Below, piece after piece: positions 30,034 to 43,452 of a stretch of 64,000 bases of DNA. Under the pieces are notes generated by a model that was not told the DNA's origin, searched no databases, and saw only the letters and a program-made list of their open reading frames with translations. The position numbers and the translations under genes are program-made. How positions within the stretch are numbered: the stretch's first letter is position 1; the number at the start of each line of letters is the position of its first letter. Origin of the DNA: Ianthella basta (Eukaryota; Porifera; Demospongiae; Verongiida; Ianthellidae); assembly GCA_964019415.1 (NCBI GenBank), contig OZ025889.1:4204899-4268898 (forward strand), in the 5' to 3' direction.

Positions 30034-33000
30034 ATGGCCACTCCGTGGAGTAACTCAAACTGGCTGTGGGCACTTGTTCTTCTGTTTCTCAGCCATTCCT
30101 CGATCTCAGGTACGCAGACTGGAAGGGAGGGGATAATTATTTAGCTATAAGAGCGTACGCTGTACGTGGGCAACAAAGGAGTTAGGGCTAGCAAAAGGCT
30201 TTATGTTACTGACAGCTGTATATGAGCATTCATGAGTACTAGGATGGAGGATAACTTCTTCGAAGATCTGGCAAACAATTATTATTGTGACGCACCGGTA
30301 GAAGAAGAGGAAAGGTGTACTCCTTTCACTGCTTCACTGACATATCATCATTATGCAAGTTAGCCTCAGACAGAATGGTTAAGTAAGATAGCATGATTGT
30401 ACATATGGCGAATAAGTGATGCTTCATGAGGTAGCTATAGCTATAGCCCAATGTGTTCACAATACAGAGGCACATAATGCAAACCATTTGTATGGTGGTG
30501 ATGGTGGTCTTGGCATAACTGCATAGACTAAATAATTGTTGTGAATTTATGTCACACACTGTTCTCACTTGCCAACACAATGGACGAGTGTTTATGCCGT
30601 ACAGTATTCTCTGCTTTCTATGCAGGTGACAACTGCAGTAGGTGGCCATCATTGGTTAGCCACAACTTAACAAATGTACAGTTTACTTGCAGTGGAACCA
30701 TCACAGGCTACAGATTGTGCAATAGACCAACTGATGCAGGCATGAGTGTTGGTCTTGGTGTATGGAGAATGGGCAGTGGTGTCCTGAGTACAGCAGTGAA
30801 TTACTTACGTGATCATAACACACGTGAAGATATTTACCTGAATTTCAACCATGGTGACCAATTCATGTTTGTGACTATCTACCATGGAACTACATGCAAT
30901 AATGAGTACAAGTATGTACAATAAAAGTATGCATTCATTTGTCACAAGTCATGTACTATCTGTAGATACAGACATTAACTAAACCAAGAAGGTAAAGAGT
31001 TTGAGATTGATACAATCTCAATTGCACATGCAGCTGTTCCTTGCCACTGGTCACCACAACCAATTTCAATGGTAACTGTCAAGGAAAGAATCCAATGCTA
31101 CACCTCGAAGTGAATAATGGTAAGCTGCAATTAAACACAAAAGGGATCATGGTTTACGTACATAGCTACTGTACACACAAAGGGAAGATGCACCCAATAT
31201 ATGGCAAGTATATATAACTGTCACTGTTGCCTCTAAGGAGTACTATATTATTTCATCTTGGAAGTAAAAGCTAGCTGTATAGAGTACGGCCACTGCTTAT
31301 ATATGCAGCACATGTTGAGATTGGGTATCACATGCAGAATGCAAATGGTTAGCAGTAAGCAATAGCTATATATTTTCTGTCATTTAAATTTATGCATACA
31401 GCTTTAGCATTCAGATATAATTTATTATGACATTGTATTGTTATTCACTGGTGTCCAAATAGATTGCCTTGAAGTCCGTCAAGAAGCAGATGATACCGGA
31501 ACCACAACTTGTGCACTAGCACAATCACATGTACCGCCATGTGAACAAACTGCTCAGCCTACGTGCACTGCCACTACTACTGACATTTTAGTCAGCTCAA
31601 TGCAAGTTACAGAAACTCATTTCACCACGATGACAGTGGCCGCATCAGTTCTCACTGAAAGTCACTTTCTTACTATGACAGCAACCAACACCATCCCAGA
31701 GGAATCCAGGCAGTCATGTGCAGACCCTCTCCCCTCAAACACTGCTACCATTCAAAATGCATCCCAGACTAGTAGCCCCACACTTACCCCAGGAGCAGCT
31801 GTTGCCATTGTACTGGGTGTACATGTCGTGCTGATCATACAGACCATGGCCTGCACTTTGGCATGGGTAGTGTGCTTTAAGAGAAGGAAGGGGAAGATGA
31901 AGAGAGAAGGAACAGGTAGCTATAGGCAGAGTGAACAAGTATTTAATAATGATCAATAAACAAGCTTGATCTAATTGATATTATGTGTTGCACAAGTACG
32001 TAATGTCTTAATGCAGGTCCCTATAGGAATGTTTTGACATATGACATTGTACTATTTGGTTGGTCAATTCTGAACTGCAGCCCATTCAGGTATTGAGGCT
32101 CAATTTTCCCTTTCCATCTGTGCAGATGGTGTAATTGGCATAGAGACAGAAACTGCTGAGAACACTGCTGAGGTCTATACATCATCTAGTTTCATGATCA
32201 GTGCCCCAAATACAGGTGAAATGGTCAGTAAGTTTCAATGTATATTGAAGTCATTACTAGTACAGACTGTGTACAGCTATGCAAACTATAATAACAATAA
32301 ATACTGTCATACATAATTCCAATGTGCACTCATGCACTGGTGACAGCCTCCATATATATTTACATTACAAGCTATCATGCATTAATTGCAAAGGCAATAA
32401 TAATATAAACTCATTATGGTCATAAAATGTCCCCATACTCGTTCATTCTATGTAGCAGCAAACTACTCAAAGACCTTCAGTTGACAGCCTACCGGAATCA
32501 CAGAAAAGCAGCCATGGATACTACAACATCAGCAGCATCATATCAGTATGTTCGCAATCATCAGTCAAGCTTCTAGTCAAAGGTTATGTGTGTCGTGTCT
32601 CACTGAAGGTTATCACACATCATTGAACAAGCTGTAAACACCAGAGTGGGTAGGTAGATCAAACCAGTTCAACTTTAATTGTTCACAATAGCCCAAACGT
32701 CAGCAATATTAGGTTTTCACTAGCATGCCCTGCAGCCAATTAAACCCTTGTTCTACAGGATTATGCAGCACCTCAAAGTACCACTGAGCTAAAAGAAGAC
32801 TTATATTGGAAACCAGCTGCCACACTCAAAGGCATCAAGGCCCAGATGAGGCAGAAACATATTCACACCTTTGAGCTGCAGCCTGAGAACATCACTCTTC
32901 TAAAAGAGTTGGGGAAAGGGGAGTTTGGGATCGTCTACCGAGGAAAGTTGATGGGCTCTCCTCATGGGCCACTTCAGATGGCTGTCAAGTCCCTCCACAG

Positions 33001-34290
33001 ACAGGAGGAGGAAAGCAGGTATAAACTGCTCAAAGAGGCAGCCATCATGGGACAGTTCAACCACCCATATGTGGTCAGGTTGTATGGAGTAGTGGATCAA
33101 CCTAACAAGGTGATTGGATTAGGCACTCTTTACATGCAGTGGTGCACCTTCATACATTTCCACACCAATTCATAGGTTATGCTGGTCATGGAATACCTGT
33201 CAAGGGGAGATCTCCTCAATCACTTGATCCGCTCAAGGTATAGTATTCAAGCAAGCACTTTACATGATACGACAGTTGGCTACAGTTAATTATGTGTGCC
33301 CAATAATAGCAACCACTGGTTGACCAATTGTCTTCACTAGAACTGGTCAAGTGTATAAAGAGTTGCCACTTCAGCTACTGAGGTTCTGTCAGGAGATAGC
33401 TGATGCAATGGAGTACCTCTCCAAGAAGGGTTTCATCCACAGAGACCTTGCTGCAAGGAACATACTGCTGAATGAAGAATACTCAGCTAAGGTAATCACA
33501 TGAATGTCATTGATTAGAAATGTATCTGTGCAAGCATACGTAGCTTTTGTACTAAGCTTTTACGTAGAAAACTGAGACAATTCACACAAATCCGTGTATG
33601 CCCATACATGTGTTAAAATAGCTTGCTGAGATGGACATGGCTGATGGTTGCAGCACTGAGCCAATTGAGGCAATAGCCTAAGGCAGGAATAGAGCTCAAT
33701 AGAACTATCTAACTGACTGGTGCAGACACGGCGAGAACATTGAATTAATGTAGTGATGGTATCCACGCACCAATAATGGAGCAACACATGAGAGAAGAGG
33801 CAATGCATGCCTCATGGGTTGTGGGACAGTATTACCATTTCTTGTCACTAACTATCATTTTGCTGCAACTGCAGACTATAATTTGAATGACCTATTCCAT
33901 TGCTTTTTCTTTGGGATTTCTTCTCAGATTGCCGACTTTGGCATGTCTCATGACATGGATGAAGACTACTACTACAAACCCAAAGGAGGTGTGATTCCTG
34001 TCAAGTGGACAGCTCCTGAGGCCATTTTGTACAGGAAGTACACCACAAAGAGTGATGTGTGGAGCTATGGGATGGTGATGTATGAGATATGGTCACTGGG
34101 ACACAAGCCATTTGAAGAGCTTAACATTAACCAGGTTCGTCGCTTTGCTTTAGCACTTCAAGCAGCATCAGCAGCTATAGTCTGTTCTCATCTATTTAAT
34201 ACAGGTCCTGAGAGTTTTTGAAACAGGATACTGCCAGCCTCCCCCTCCTGGTTGTCCTAGAAACATCTACAAGTTGATGGTGGACTGCTG
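30034..34290 (+). CDS. RTK-6: receptor tyrosine kinase lacking its last exon
   Basis: Exons: 30034-30109, 30626-30911, 31034-31119, 31463-31915, 32126-32223, 32456-32545, 32759-33109, 33176-33237, 33341-33491, 33928-34134, 34205-34290. Signal peptide [20 protein letters not shown]. Third ectodomain subgroup ([23 protein letters not shown]). Exon 4 encodes a long Thr/Ser stalk of about 85 aa with several Cys. The membrane helix carries an extra His-Val ([12 protein letters not shown]) that RTK-9 lacks. Kinase: [44 protein letters not shown]. No exon 12 is found between 34290 and the next promoter block at about 35040; reading through the exon 11 donor gives TGG TGA, ending the protein right after the conserved CW. 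The kinase would lack its final helix, so activity is doubtful. Confidence 0.75.
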
Positions 34291-34805
34291 GTGAGTGCAT
34301 CAACAACGAGATTGAAACTATTACTGAATCTGTTTTGGAATCCGTCAAGTGCACAACAATACACATCTACATAACATTATACAGTAAACATGATAATGTA
34401 AGTGAAAGTGCTGTTGGGTTAACATTTGTTCAAAACTAGCAGTGTGCATGCAATGGTGACAGCTCTTGTCAAGATACAGCTACTTTGCCAAATCATCCTT
34501 GTATGTGCTGACATGGTGTTAATTTAACATTAATTTCTGCATATTTCAATCCAATTTGTATTATTATTGCGAGCCTATACATAGGCCACCATGATAGCCA
34601 CATTGCTACTGCAGTCCATACACAAATACAGTACCATAAATATATAGTACCCTAGCATCCTTGTCAGCTCAGACTCTTATTAATCTCCTCTACTGCCCCT
34701 TTGCCAACTGAGACACCAATACTGGTGTAGTTGGTAGGTCAGGCATAATATCCAGTGATTAACCTTTCAACATGGACAAATCATAATGAACTACTGGCCA
34801 CAGTG

Positions 34806-34866
34806 TGTGTGTAAATTGTGAACAGTGCATGTGTGTGTGTGCGTGTGTGTTTGTGTGTGTGCGTGT

Positions 34867-34897
<31 letters not shown>

Positions 34898-35016
34898 CGT
34901 GTGTACATGTGTGCATGTGTGTACATGTGTGCATGTGTGTACATGTGTGCGTGTGTACATGTGTGCATATGTGTGTGTGCATATATGTGTGCGTATATAT
35001 GTGTGTGTGTGTGTGG
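34806..35016. repeat. Irregular (GT)n microsatellite
   Basis: GT dinucleotides with GC and AC interruptions, including a repeated TGTGTACATGTGTGCA unit near 34910-34960. Confidence 0.95.
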
Positions 35017-35173
35017 TTACATACATGGCATAGGGCTAAATGAGTAAAGTAAGCTAAAAGAATAGTTGTGCAGAATGGTACTACCCAGCATTCTAAAGCT
35101 ACTTGGCTACGATCAGAGCTCATTTCCATCACTAGTTCATCAAAGCAATTGAAGGAAGTTGATAACAAAGAGG

Positions 35174-35246
35174 ATGGGGACTCCTTGGAGTATCTCAAAG
35201 TAGCCGTTGGCAGTCTACCTCCTCTTCTGCCTAGATTCGTATTCAG
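35174..35246 (+). pseudogene. Broken type A signal-peptide exon upstream of RTK-7
   Basis: The 73-base exon starts ATGGGGACTCCTTGG and ends TTCAG before GTATAT, the same length and phase as RTK-5 and RTK-8, but codon 10 is TAG. RTK-7 has an intact type B first exon 0.7 kb downstream. Confidence 0.75.
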
Positions 35247-35947
35247 GTATATGCATATGTACATGCACACATGTCATATGTCTATTCCACGGTAATTATA
35301 CTGTCATGTCACAGTGTGATAGCTATGAATATGGTCCAGGTCTGCGTACAAACACACAGGAGCAATTGTCAATCTATACAGTAACGATGTTGCATGGCAG
35401 TACTTCATGTACGTATGACAGAATGAACCTCAGTGGTATAATTAGCATACTGCTATCAAGTCATGCGCACACCATTGACAATAACAGTTAAGATAAACAG
35501 CTGTTCTGTGATACCAGAAAACAAAACCTGCACATCAGAATGACCCATTCCAACCCTCAATGCCCAATGAGTAATAGATGCTCACAGCAAGAACGAAAAA
35601 TATTTCATTAAATGTAAAGGTACGTAATTTTAATCTGTACATGAGTTAGCTATCTCAACAGAAATTTTCTCATACCCTATCTTAGCAGTTAACCTCACCA
35701 GTGCACTTTGCCCTATATTATTTGTACTGTCATTATGCTGCACTGAGCTCCATGGAAAGTGGCTATAGCCTACTGAATATAAGTAAAGCACCAATTAGTG
35801 CTATATAATACAATATGGAGTAGACCTGAAAGCAACAGTGCACATGTAAGTATACAGCTTGGGTTCCACTTTCAATAGCTCCTTTTATGGCAAAAGATGG
35901 CAGTGGGATAGAAGTTTCAGTAAAAGAGCAGTCAACAACTGACGAAG

Positions 35948-38900
35948 ATGGGCTCTCTTTGGAGTGACTTAAAGTCTTTGGTTTCCCTAGATCTCTTCAT
36001 CCTCATGATCAGTCTCACTTCATCTTCAGGTACAGAACTGTACTGTGTCCACAGATAACTTGTACAAGGTTGTTCTGTTGATAATAATAGATTTTGAGCA
36101 GAATGATATTAATGCTGTTATATGTGTAACTAGTTATACACTCTTGCCTGCTCTTCTAAGTACGTATTGTGGAGTTCAAGAGTACTCATTTTGTTGATCT
36201 CTGTAGCCAGATAATTATTCCCTGCATTTCTATGCACAGTAAATAGTGTTGACCACACCCTTGAGGTTTCTAGAAAAGGATGCTTTAGTTAAGTTCAAAA
36301 ATTGACAATCAGCTGTTCAAGATTAAGTAACATGAGAGAGCAGGAACTCTGCAATTTCACTTAAAGCTGCTTCATAAAATCGAATTCTAATGAGCCTACG
36401 TAAAATCTAATAGCTGTGGTAGTATAATGAGAAAAGACATGAACAATGGAGAATCCTGAGCAGATCACAGCAGTGAGGAGCCCGATGGAAGGACTCCTGT
36501 GGTTCGAAGACCTAGTAGTTATCGCATCCAATCGCAGACATGAGTAGGGGCCAATACTGTCTGTAGACCTTCGAAATGGCAGGGCACGAAAGAAAGGCGA
36601 AAAGAAAGGACATGCATAATTGTTAGGCACCCTGTTTATGGTGCTAAGTGAGGTCAAAGTTCAAAAGTGACTCATGAGTTGAATACACAATGATTGCAAA
36701 CAATTATTGCAAACTGTGGTGTGCAATAACAACTTGCACTGATCGATTCCCAAATGGCTATTATAAACTGGATAGTAGTCTATTACTGTATGAGATGTAG
36801 CTACTTCATTCTGAAATTTGAACAATTTCTTGCATATACGGTAGTTAGTTTTGATGTCATGCAAACACATGTATTCTGCTAAATCCCTTGCTAAGCATAC
36901 TAGTATCTAATGCCATAGCTACTACGTATATAAATATTTACATGTATGGGAAATAATTCACTAAATTCTAGTTTATACTTGTGTCGATATCGCTCAAAGG
37001 GATTCACATCTGTAAGCTGTATATATGAAGCACAAAGCCTGCATGTATTACAGAGGATCTTCCTCAAGCAAGCAATGCAATAATAATTCAGTCATATACG
37101 TACACTGTATTGATCGGTTGTTAAGCGTATGGATCACTACTGTTGTCTAGTTCCAATCAAATTATTTCTCATACGCACACAGCACATGCTTCACCACTGT
37201 CTTCATCCTTGCATGCCTTACAATACCTCTTTCCTTTCAGGTGTCTTGTGCAAAGACAGGCCCACTTTGGCTACTTATAATTTCACCTTGGGGGTCATTC
37301 CTAATATCGAAAGAAACTGCATTGCCAATATCACAGGCTTCAGAAGATGCAGTCGGACATATTTGAGTGTTGCGGTTAGTTTAAGAAGAAAGAGTGTAAG
37401 CAGCCTGTATAATACAACAGTACTGCAACATGCTTCAGATGGACACAGGCGACCAATGAACTTCAGCAGCAGTGATGAACTCATCATCAGCACCATCACC
37501 TGCAACCTCAGTTGCACAAACGATGCTGACAGAAAGTAAGTAATGCTGCATGGTCACCTGACATGCAGTGCCACATTAATATTCATTACTTTGTATACTT
37601 ATTACATCTAGAGGGTATAAATCCATTATGTTAAAGTGCAAGAGTGATGTTATGTACTGTAAATTAATGCATAAAGTACAATCTTTCAATTTGCAGCTGC
37701 TGTCTGCCGCTAACAGTTATTGTAAACAATGGAAATTGCCGCAATGATGTGTGCAATGGAAGTAGAGAGCCAAAATTATGCCTCATGATCAATGCAATAT
37801 CCGGTTAGTTGCCATGCATGAACAGTGCAGCACCCATTAATTTTCACATGCTAACTATGCATGCAACTTGACACTCAGATAATTTAGTACACATGTACTT
37901 ACTTTGGAAACTATACTCTAGCCGTTCGAATTGGGGACAGGTGTAGTGGCCCATGCAGTCAGACGTTTTGACCCTAATCCAGGGGTCCTCATCAGTGAAT
38001 GAAGATTACAAAACACGGTATGGCAATCTATAATGTGCAGTCAAGGCGGGAAAATGGTGACAGGGGCAAATTGGCAGGGGCAGGACATGTGAGAATTGGT
38101 GGGTGTGGGAATGGCAACAATCTTAACATAAGCTAACAGCTGTAATTCATACTCAGGTAGTGTGGGGGGGGGGGGGGGAGGATAAGTCAGAAAGTCATCT
38201 AGTAGAGATCTGCCGGTGAAGCAGAGGGTTGTACACCAGAGGCAAGGGGCCTGCATCTTCGTTCATGTGATTGTCCTGCAATCTGATGTGCCACACTTCC
38301 AGTGTATACACCTTTGGTGGAAAGTTAGGGTGTGTATCCATCACTGCTCCATGCAGTCAATCTCATGTTCTTCATCCACTGCAGCTGCACGCTGCATGTG
38401 CTACTGCTGCTAAATTCACCTCTCCTGAAAAGTGCCTTTCTATGTTCCTTCAGGCGGTGCTCTAATGTACAACCGTTTGGCCAATGTATGCCTTAATTGG
38501 TACAGGATCTGCAAGGGATCCAGTAGATCAATCTTACCCGGCAGTCGGCTCAACACGATCCTTCAAGTGCACAAACATCCATCTGAGGGACTTGTGGGGG
38601 CAAAAGCATTGTCTGATTGGGCCCCCACACCTGTCACCAAGTTAGATCAGCTAGTGTAGTTTCCAGAGAAAGTGTGTATGATGTTACCTAGCCTCTCAGA
38701 AGTCTTCAAGATACATATACCTATAGGCATTAGTCCTAAACTAAAGCTGTAACTGAAAATACACATATTATGACTGTACTGTTCAATGCACATGCATTAT
38801 ATTAATTTCACCAATGCTTTTATATGCTGCTATGATGACTTGACAGAGACACCTCCATTGGCCAGCACTACAGCCACAATCTGTGCAACTCTACTGGCAG

Positions 38901-41900
38901 ACCCACAGCCATCTCAGTCTGTGTGCGCAGCCACTAGCACTGCAACGCATATTGCTAGCACACCTGAAAGTCAACATGTTACAGAGACTCCAAATGCATC
39001 CCCCCAGTCATGTGCAAACCTCCTTCCCTCAAGTACCAGCGGTAACTCTAACATGTCCCAGACTGGCGGCCCAATAATTATAACCCCAGGATATGCTGTT
39101 GCCATTGCGATGGGTGCTGTGCTGATCATTGAGACAGTGGCCTGCACTGTGGCATGGGTGGTATGCCTTAAGAGAAAGGAGGGAAAGAGAAGAGGTAGGC
39201 TGTGTGAGTGAAAGGGAGTGGTGAATGAACATGTGAACTGCATAGAATGTCTTCGTGTGGTTTCACGCAGGAAAAGATTAGTAAGGCTTTGTACTAGAAA
39301 GTCCATTGCAAGCTACAGCTGCAAGCTTCAGCGCATTCAGGCATTCTCACTCAATTTTCTCTAATCCATTCAGATGGTGCAAACTATGTAGAGTCTGAAA
39401 TAACTCAAAATACTGCAGAACCTGATGCATCAGCAAGCTTCAGTGCATCCAATATGTATGAAATGGTCAGTATTGCATACAAGTACTGTACTCTTCAGAG
39501 TATCATATATACTTTGATGCTTTCATTATCTCACCATGCAACACAGACAATTGACAATGTGTTTAACTGTAAGTTATGTTTGTGTTCAACACCACAGTTG
39601 TGCTTCCCCTCTATGATTCTACAGTACCCCTGCATGCTTGACATACTAGTGCTATGCATGCAAGAGAAGCATAGTCTAATTGCAGTACGTAATTGGCTTG
39701 CTCAAACATGACGTGACATATCACCTCTTGCCCATTCACTCCAGCAGACAGCTCATGGACCTTCAGTTACAATTGACAGCCTACCAGAATCACAGAAGAG
39801 CAGCCATGGCTGCCACAACACCAGCGGCGCCACACAGGTATATGTTCATCATTCTGGGCTAAGCCTTATGTATAGTGCATCATATATATACAGCTATAGC
39901 TGAGCATATTACATTAATTAGCTTAATATACATACGGTACAATCCTAACCTTAGCAGGTGTCAATGGATCGAGCTCATCCAAAAATACTAAACATTGTGT
40001 TCTGTAGGAATATGCAGTTATTCAAAGTGCTGCCGACTATGAACTGAATGAAGACTCGTACTGGAAACCAGCTGCCACACTCAAAGGCATCAAGGCCCAG
40101 ATGAAGCAGAAACATATTTGTGCATTTGAGCTGCAGCCTAAGAGCATCACCCTCCTGGGAGAGTTGGGGGAAGGAGAGTTTGGGATGGTCTACAAGGGAG
40201 AGTGGGCAGGCTCTCCTCAGGGACCACTTCAGGTGGCTGTTAAGTCCCTCCACAGGCAGGAGGAGGAGAGCAGGTACAAACTACTCAAAGAGGCAGCCAT
40301 CATGGGACAGTTCAACCACCCATATGTGGTCAGATTGTATGGAGTAGTTGACCAACCAAACAAGGTGATTGGATTAGGCACTCTTTACATGCAGTGGTGC
40401 ACCTTCATACATTTCCACACCAATTCATAGGCTATGCTGGTCATGGAATACCTGTCAAGGGGAGATCTCCGCAATCACTTGATGAAATCAAGGTAGACTA
40501 AGTATTCAAGTACTAGTTTACAAGCTCATTAAGCCTTGCATCCTGCATACAGCAGTTTGTGTCCACAATGTATAGTAAATGGTATACAGTACTAAGAACG
40601 TTACAATTTTCTTCACTAGAACTGGTCCAGTGCAGGAAGAGTTGCCACTTCAGCTACTGAGGTTCTGTCAGGAGATAGCTGATGCTATGGAGTACCTCTC
40701 CAAGAAGGGTTTCATCCACAGAGACCTTGCTGCAAGGAACATACTGCCGAATGAAGAATACACAGCTAAAGTAAGTAGACACTCTGCATACGCCCTATAC
40801 ACAGCTTCATGTTAAACATGCATATTATTATACAGAAATGCAGATGCACCTTAGTGCTTTTTGCATGCACCCTTTCTGTTGCCTGATATTCATGCATGCA
40901 TGCATGTTCCTTACTAAAGTAGGTATGTTCAAGCACACATTTGTATGCATGTACATATTTAGAAGAGCATAAAGGTCTCACACAAATCTGACCATTTCTG
41001 TCACAGAAGTGTTCAGATTTGTGTGAGACCTTGAAAGATGTGTGTGAAAGTTAACGTGTGCCATAGTTTGGCCGAAGTAAAATGTAGCACTAAGCCAACA
41101 GATCATTCAATCAACAGAGATAATTTTTCGTTCTAACTGTCTGGTGCAGACTTGATAGGACCTAGGACATTGAGTCTCAGCTATGCAATGACCCAGGGCT
41201 ACACATCAAACACAGGCAAAGTAATTCTACCATTCATCCAATGAATGGGTACTTCCTGCTGGTTCTGTATAGGGCAACAGACGGGTGGAATAGGATAATT
41301 TAACTACTCACTCAATGGCTCTATTGCAAGACATATCCAACCCCCCATGCGCAGTGCTAATTATAGGCACATCTGCTATCTCAATTAGACACAGAAATAG
41401 CTGGAGCCGCAAAAAGCAAGAAGAGGCTCCTGACACCTGGGAAGTGGAAAGTGTAGCATTGATCACTTTGTTGCAGCTGCAGACTGCTGAATTGAATGTC
41501 TCTAGCCTTTCTACCTTTCTTCATTTTCCATCTCAAGATTACTGACTTTGGCATGTCTCATGACATGGATCAAGATTACTACTACAAAGCCAAAGGAGGT
41601 ATGATTCCTGTCAAGTGGACAGCTCCTGAGGCCATTTTGTACAGGACGTACACCACAAAGAGTGATGTGTGGAGCTATGGGATGGTGATGTATGAGATAT
41701 GGTCACTGGGACACAAGCCATTTGAAGAGTTCAGCGTTAATTGCGTTAGTCACCTCTGTTAGCACTTTGGAAACTATGGAGTCGTGCAATTGTTATGTGG
41801 TAATTAATTGCCCCATTCTCATCTGCTACAGGTCTTAAAAGCGTTTGAAACAGGATACTGCCAGCCTCCCCCTCCTGGTTGCCCCAGAAGCATCTACAAG

Positions 41901-42529
41901 TTGATGGTGGACTGTTGGTGAGTGCAGCAGTAGATTCAATGAAGTTCTAGTTTTGTGGATGTTGGAAAATTGTATACATTGATCATGAAAGAAAGGAAGA
42001 CTTATGAAATTGCAGAAGGTGGAGCTAATTTGTGATAGTGGTAAAAACATTGGTACTGCTTTAGTTCACATTGTGTGTGCATGCGCAGTATATATGGGTA
42101 AATATTCATTTCAATTTTTATGGCTCAGTCTATAATTATACGTCATATGAAGTAGCTAGAAACTCCTATTCACTAACACAAAAACTAAACCTTGAAGATG
42201 CTTCCATGACTCCACTTGCATTCCCTAATTACTGTTATCATATTGTAAGAGAGCGTCGCAATCTTGTCAATGTAACACTTCCTGATTCCCTCTTAGCACA
42301 ACCCATTCTCTCTCTCTGTCTTTTATACACGTAATTACACTCTAGGAACCCAGACCACCACTCACGCTCCACCTTTGAGGGTCTCACAAGGGAGCTGGCC
42401 AGAGACCCTGAAGCACTGCTGAGCTGGAGAGAACAAGACAAAACAGTCTTTCCCAAAGCTGCTGTCCTGGGAGCACCTCTGGAGGAAGGGAAGAACCTCT
42501 ACCAGGACCTGCAGGAGAATTACAAGTAA
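35948..42529 (+). CDS. RTK-7: complete receptor tyrosine kinase (about 687-690 aa)
   Basis: Exons: 35948-36029, 37241-37535, 37697-37803, 38847-39203 (or 39194), 39374-39465, 39745-39837, 40008-40364, 40431-40492, 40620-40770, 41538-41744, 41832-41917, 42346-42529 (TAA). Signal peptide [20 protein letters not shown]. Ectodomain of the RTK-5 type ([22 protein letters not shown]), with a stalk 20-23 aa longer than in RTK-5. Exon 4 offers two in-phase donors, GTAGGC and GTGAGT, 9 bases apart. Membrane helix [18 protein letters not shown]. Kinase: [39 protein letters not shown] (Pro where paralogs have Leu), TDFG rather than ADFG, activation loop DYYYKAK, WTAPEA. The NILPN change sits in the catalytic loop region and could affect folding; otherwise intact. 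Confidence 0.85.
37897..38673. mobile_element. TIR DNA transposon in RTK-7 intron 3 (777 bp)
   Basis: Same element, site and orientation as 24221-24998, carried along by the RTK-5/RTK-7 duplication. It differs by scattered substitutions and by the length of a G-tract near 38163-38179. Confidence 0.55.
40972..41032. repeat. Perfect 20-bp inverted repeat in RTK-7 intron 9
   Basis: AAGGTCTCACACAAATCTGA (40972-40991) is repeated in exact reverse complement at 41013-41032 with a 21-base spacer. The equivalent sites in RTK-5 (about 27233) and RTK-8 (about 49907) have only the left arm, so the right arm arose in this copy. Confidence 0.85.
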
Positions 42530-42772
42530 TTGAACTACTTAAAGGGCTTGGATAATAGCATGTCACTCCTGAATATATAGGTAGGACATAGTCTGTGTGC
42601 TAGCTAGTATCTATTTCCTGCTACACTACAAAGTGCATTTATGATTGTGTAAAATTTTCATTACAGTACATGACATTGTGTTGCAATGCGTGGACAATTC
42701 AGCAACGTTCAGTATGTGGCAGCAAGAGAGTGAATTATATTACTCAACTGATATAAGGCTAGCATACGTCTG

Positions 42773-42774
<2 letters not shown>

Positions 42775-42853
<79 letters not shown>

Positions 42854-43392
42854 CAGGAGGCCTAGGCCACAGTAGGAAGGAGGCCTAGACCACAGTAACA
42901 CCCTGTTTCCGCAGAGGTGGTACGTTTTACTCTGCTGGATGGAGTTCTCGACCACTAAAAGTGTGACCGTCGCGGTTCTTCGCCAGTGGAGAGTATCACT
43001 TCACGGCAGTGACCGACCAACGAAGCTTCAGCGAGCGAACCGTGTCATCTTTGACCCCACCAGCGGCACCAACTGTCCACCGCACCCCCTGGGCCTGTCG
43101 GCTCGGCTGATGTACGGGTGACCAACACGGACATCGACGGCCAGGCGCCCTGCAGCCCCCCTCAGCCCAGGGTAGTCCAGCGTGAGACTAGCCCCCTCAC
43201 CTGTGAAAGTAAAGGAAGTTGGCTACGAAGACAGGTCCCGGGCTTACGCCTGGAACCTGCCCTACGTCCCCCAGTGGACAAGGAGAACAGATCTCGAAGA
43301 AGAAGAAGTGTGTGTGTGTGTGTGTGCGTGTGTGTGTGTGCGTGTGTGTGTGGGTGTGTGGGTGTGTAGGTGTGTGTATGTGCGTGTGTGTG

Positions 43393-43450
<58 letters not shown>
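42775..43450. repeat. (TG)n microsatellite split by a GC-rich insert
   Basis: TG runs at 42775-42852 and 43309-43450 flank the 42853-43308 insert. RTK-5 and RTK-8 have a single uninterrupted TG tract at the same place (29081-29196 and 51529-51582). Confidence 0.95.
42853..43308 (+). other. GC-rich 456-bp insert inside the microsatellite, coding-like
   Basis: Composition is far more GC-rich than the surroundings. It opens with two near-identical copies of GGAGGCCTAGRCCACAGTA and ends with a GAAGAAGAAG run. Three stretches in different frames look protein-like: around 42939-43121 (VIFDPTSGT, LGLSARLMYG), then VTNTDIDGQAP, then about 43180-43300 ([20 protein letters not shown]). This suggests a decayed, intron-poor piece of a cellular gene or a retrotransposed copy. 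I do not recognise the parent, and a SINE-like origin remains possible. Confidence 0.4.

Positions 43451-43452
<2 letters not shown>

Larger units (their letters stand above)
34291..35947 (+). other. RTK-6 to RTK-7 spacer
   Basis: Unrecognised sequence to about 34800, an irregular (GT)n tract (34806-35016), a type A promoter relic and broken first exon (35042-35246), and sequence similar to that between the two kinds of first exon of RTK-4. The missing exon 12 of RTK-6 was looked for here and not found. Confidence 0.6.
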
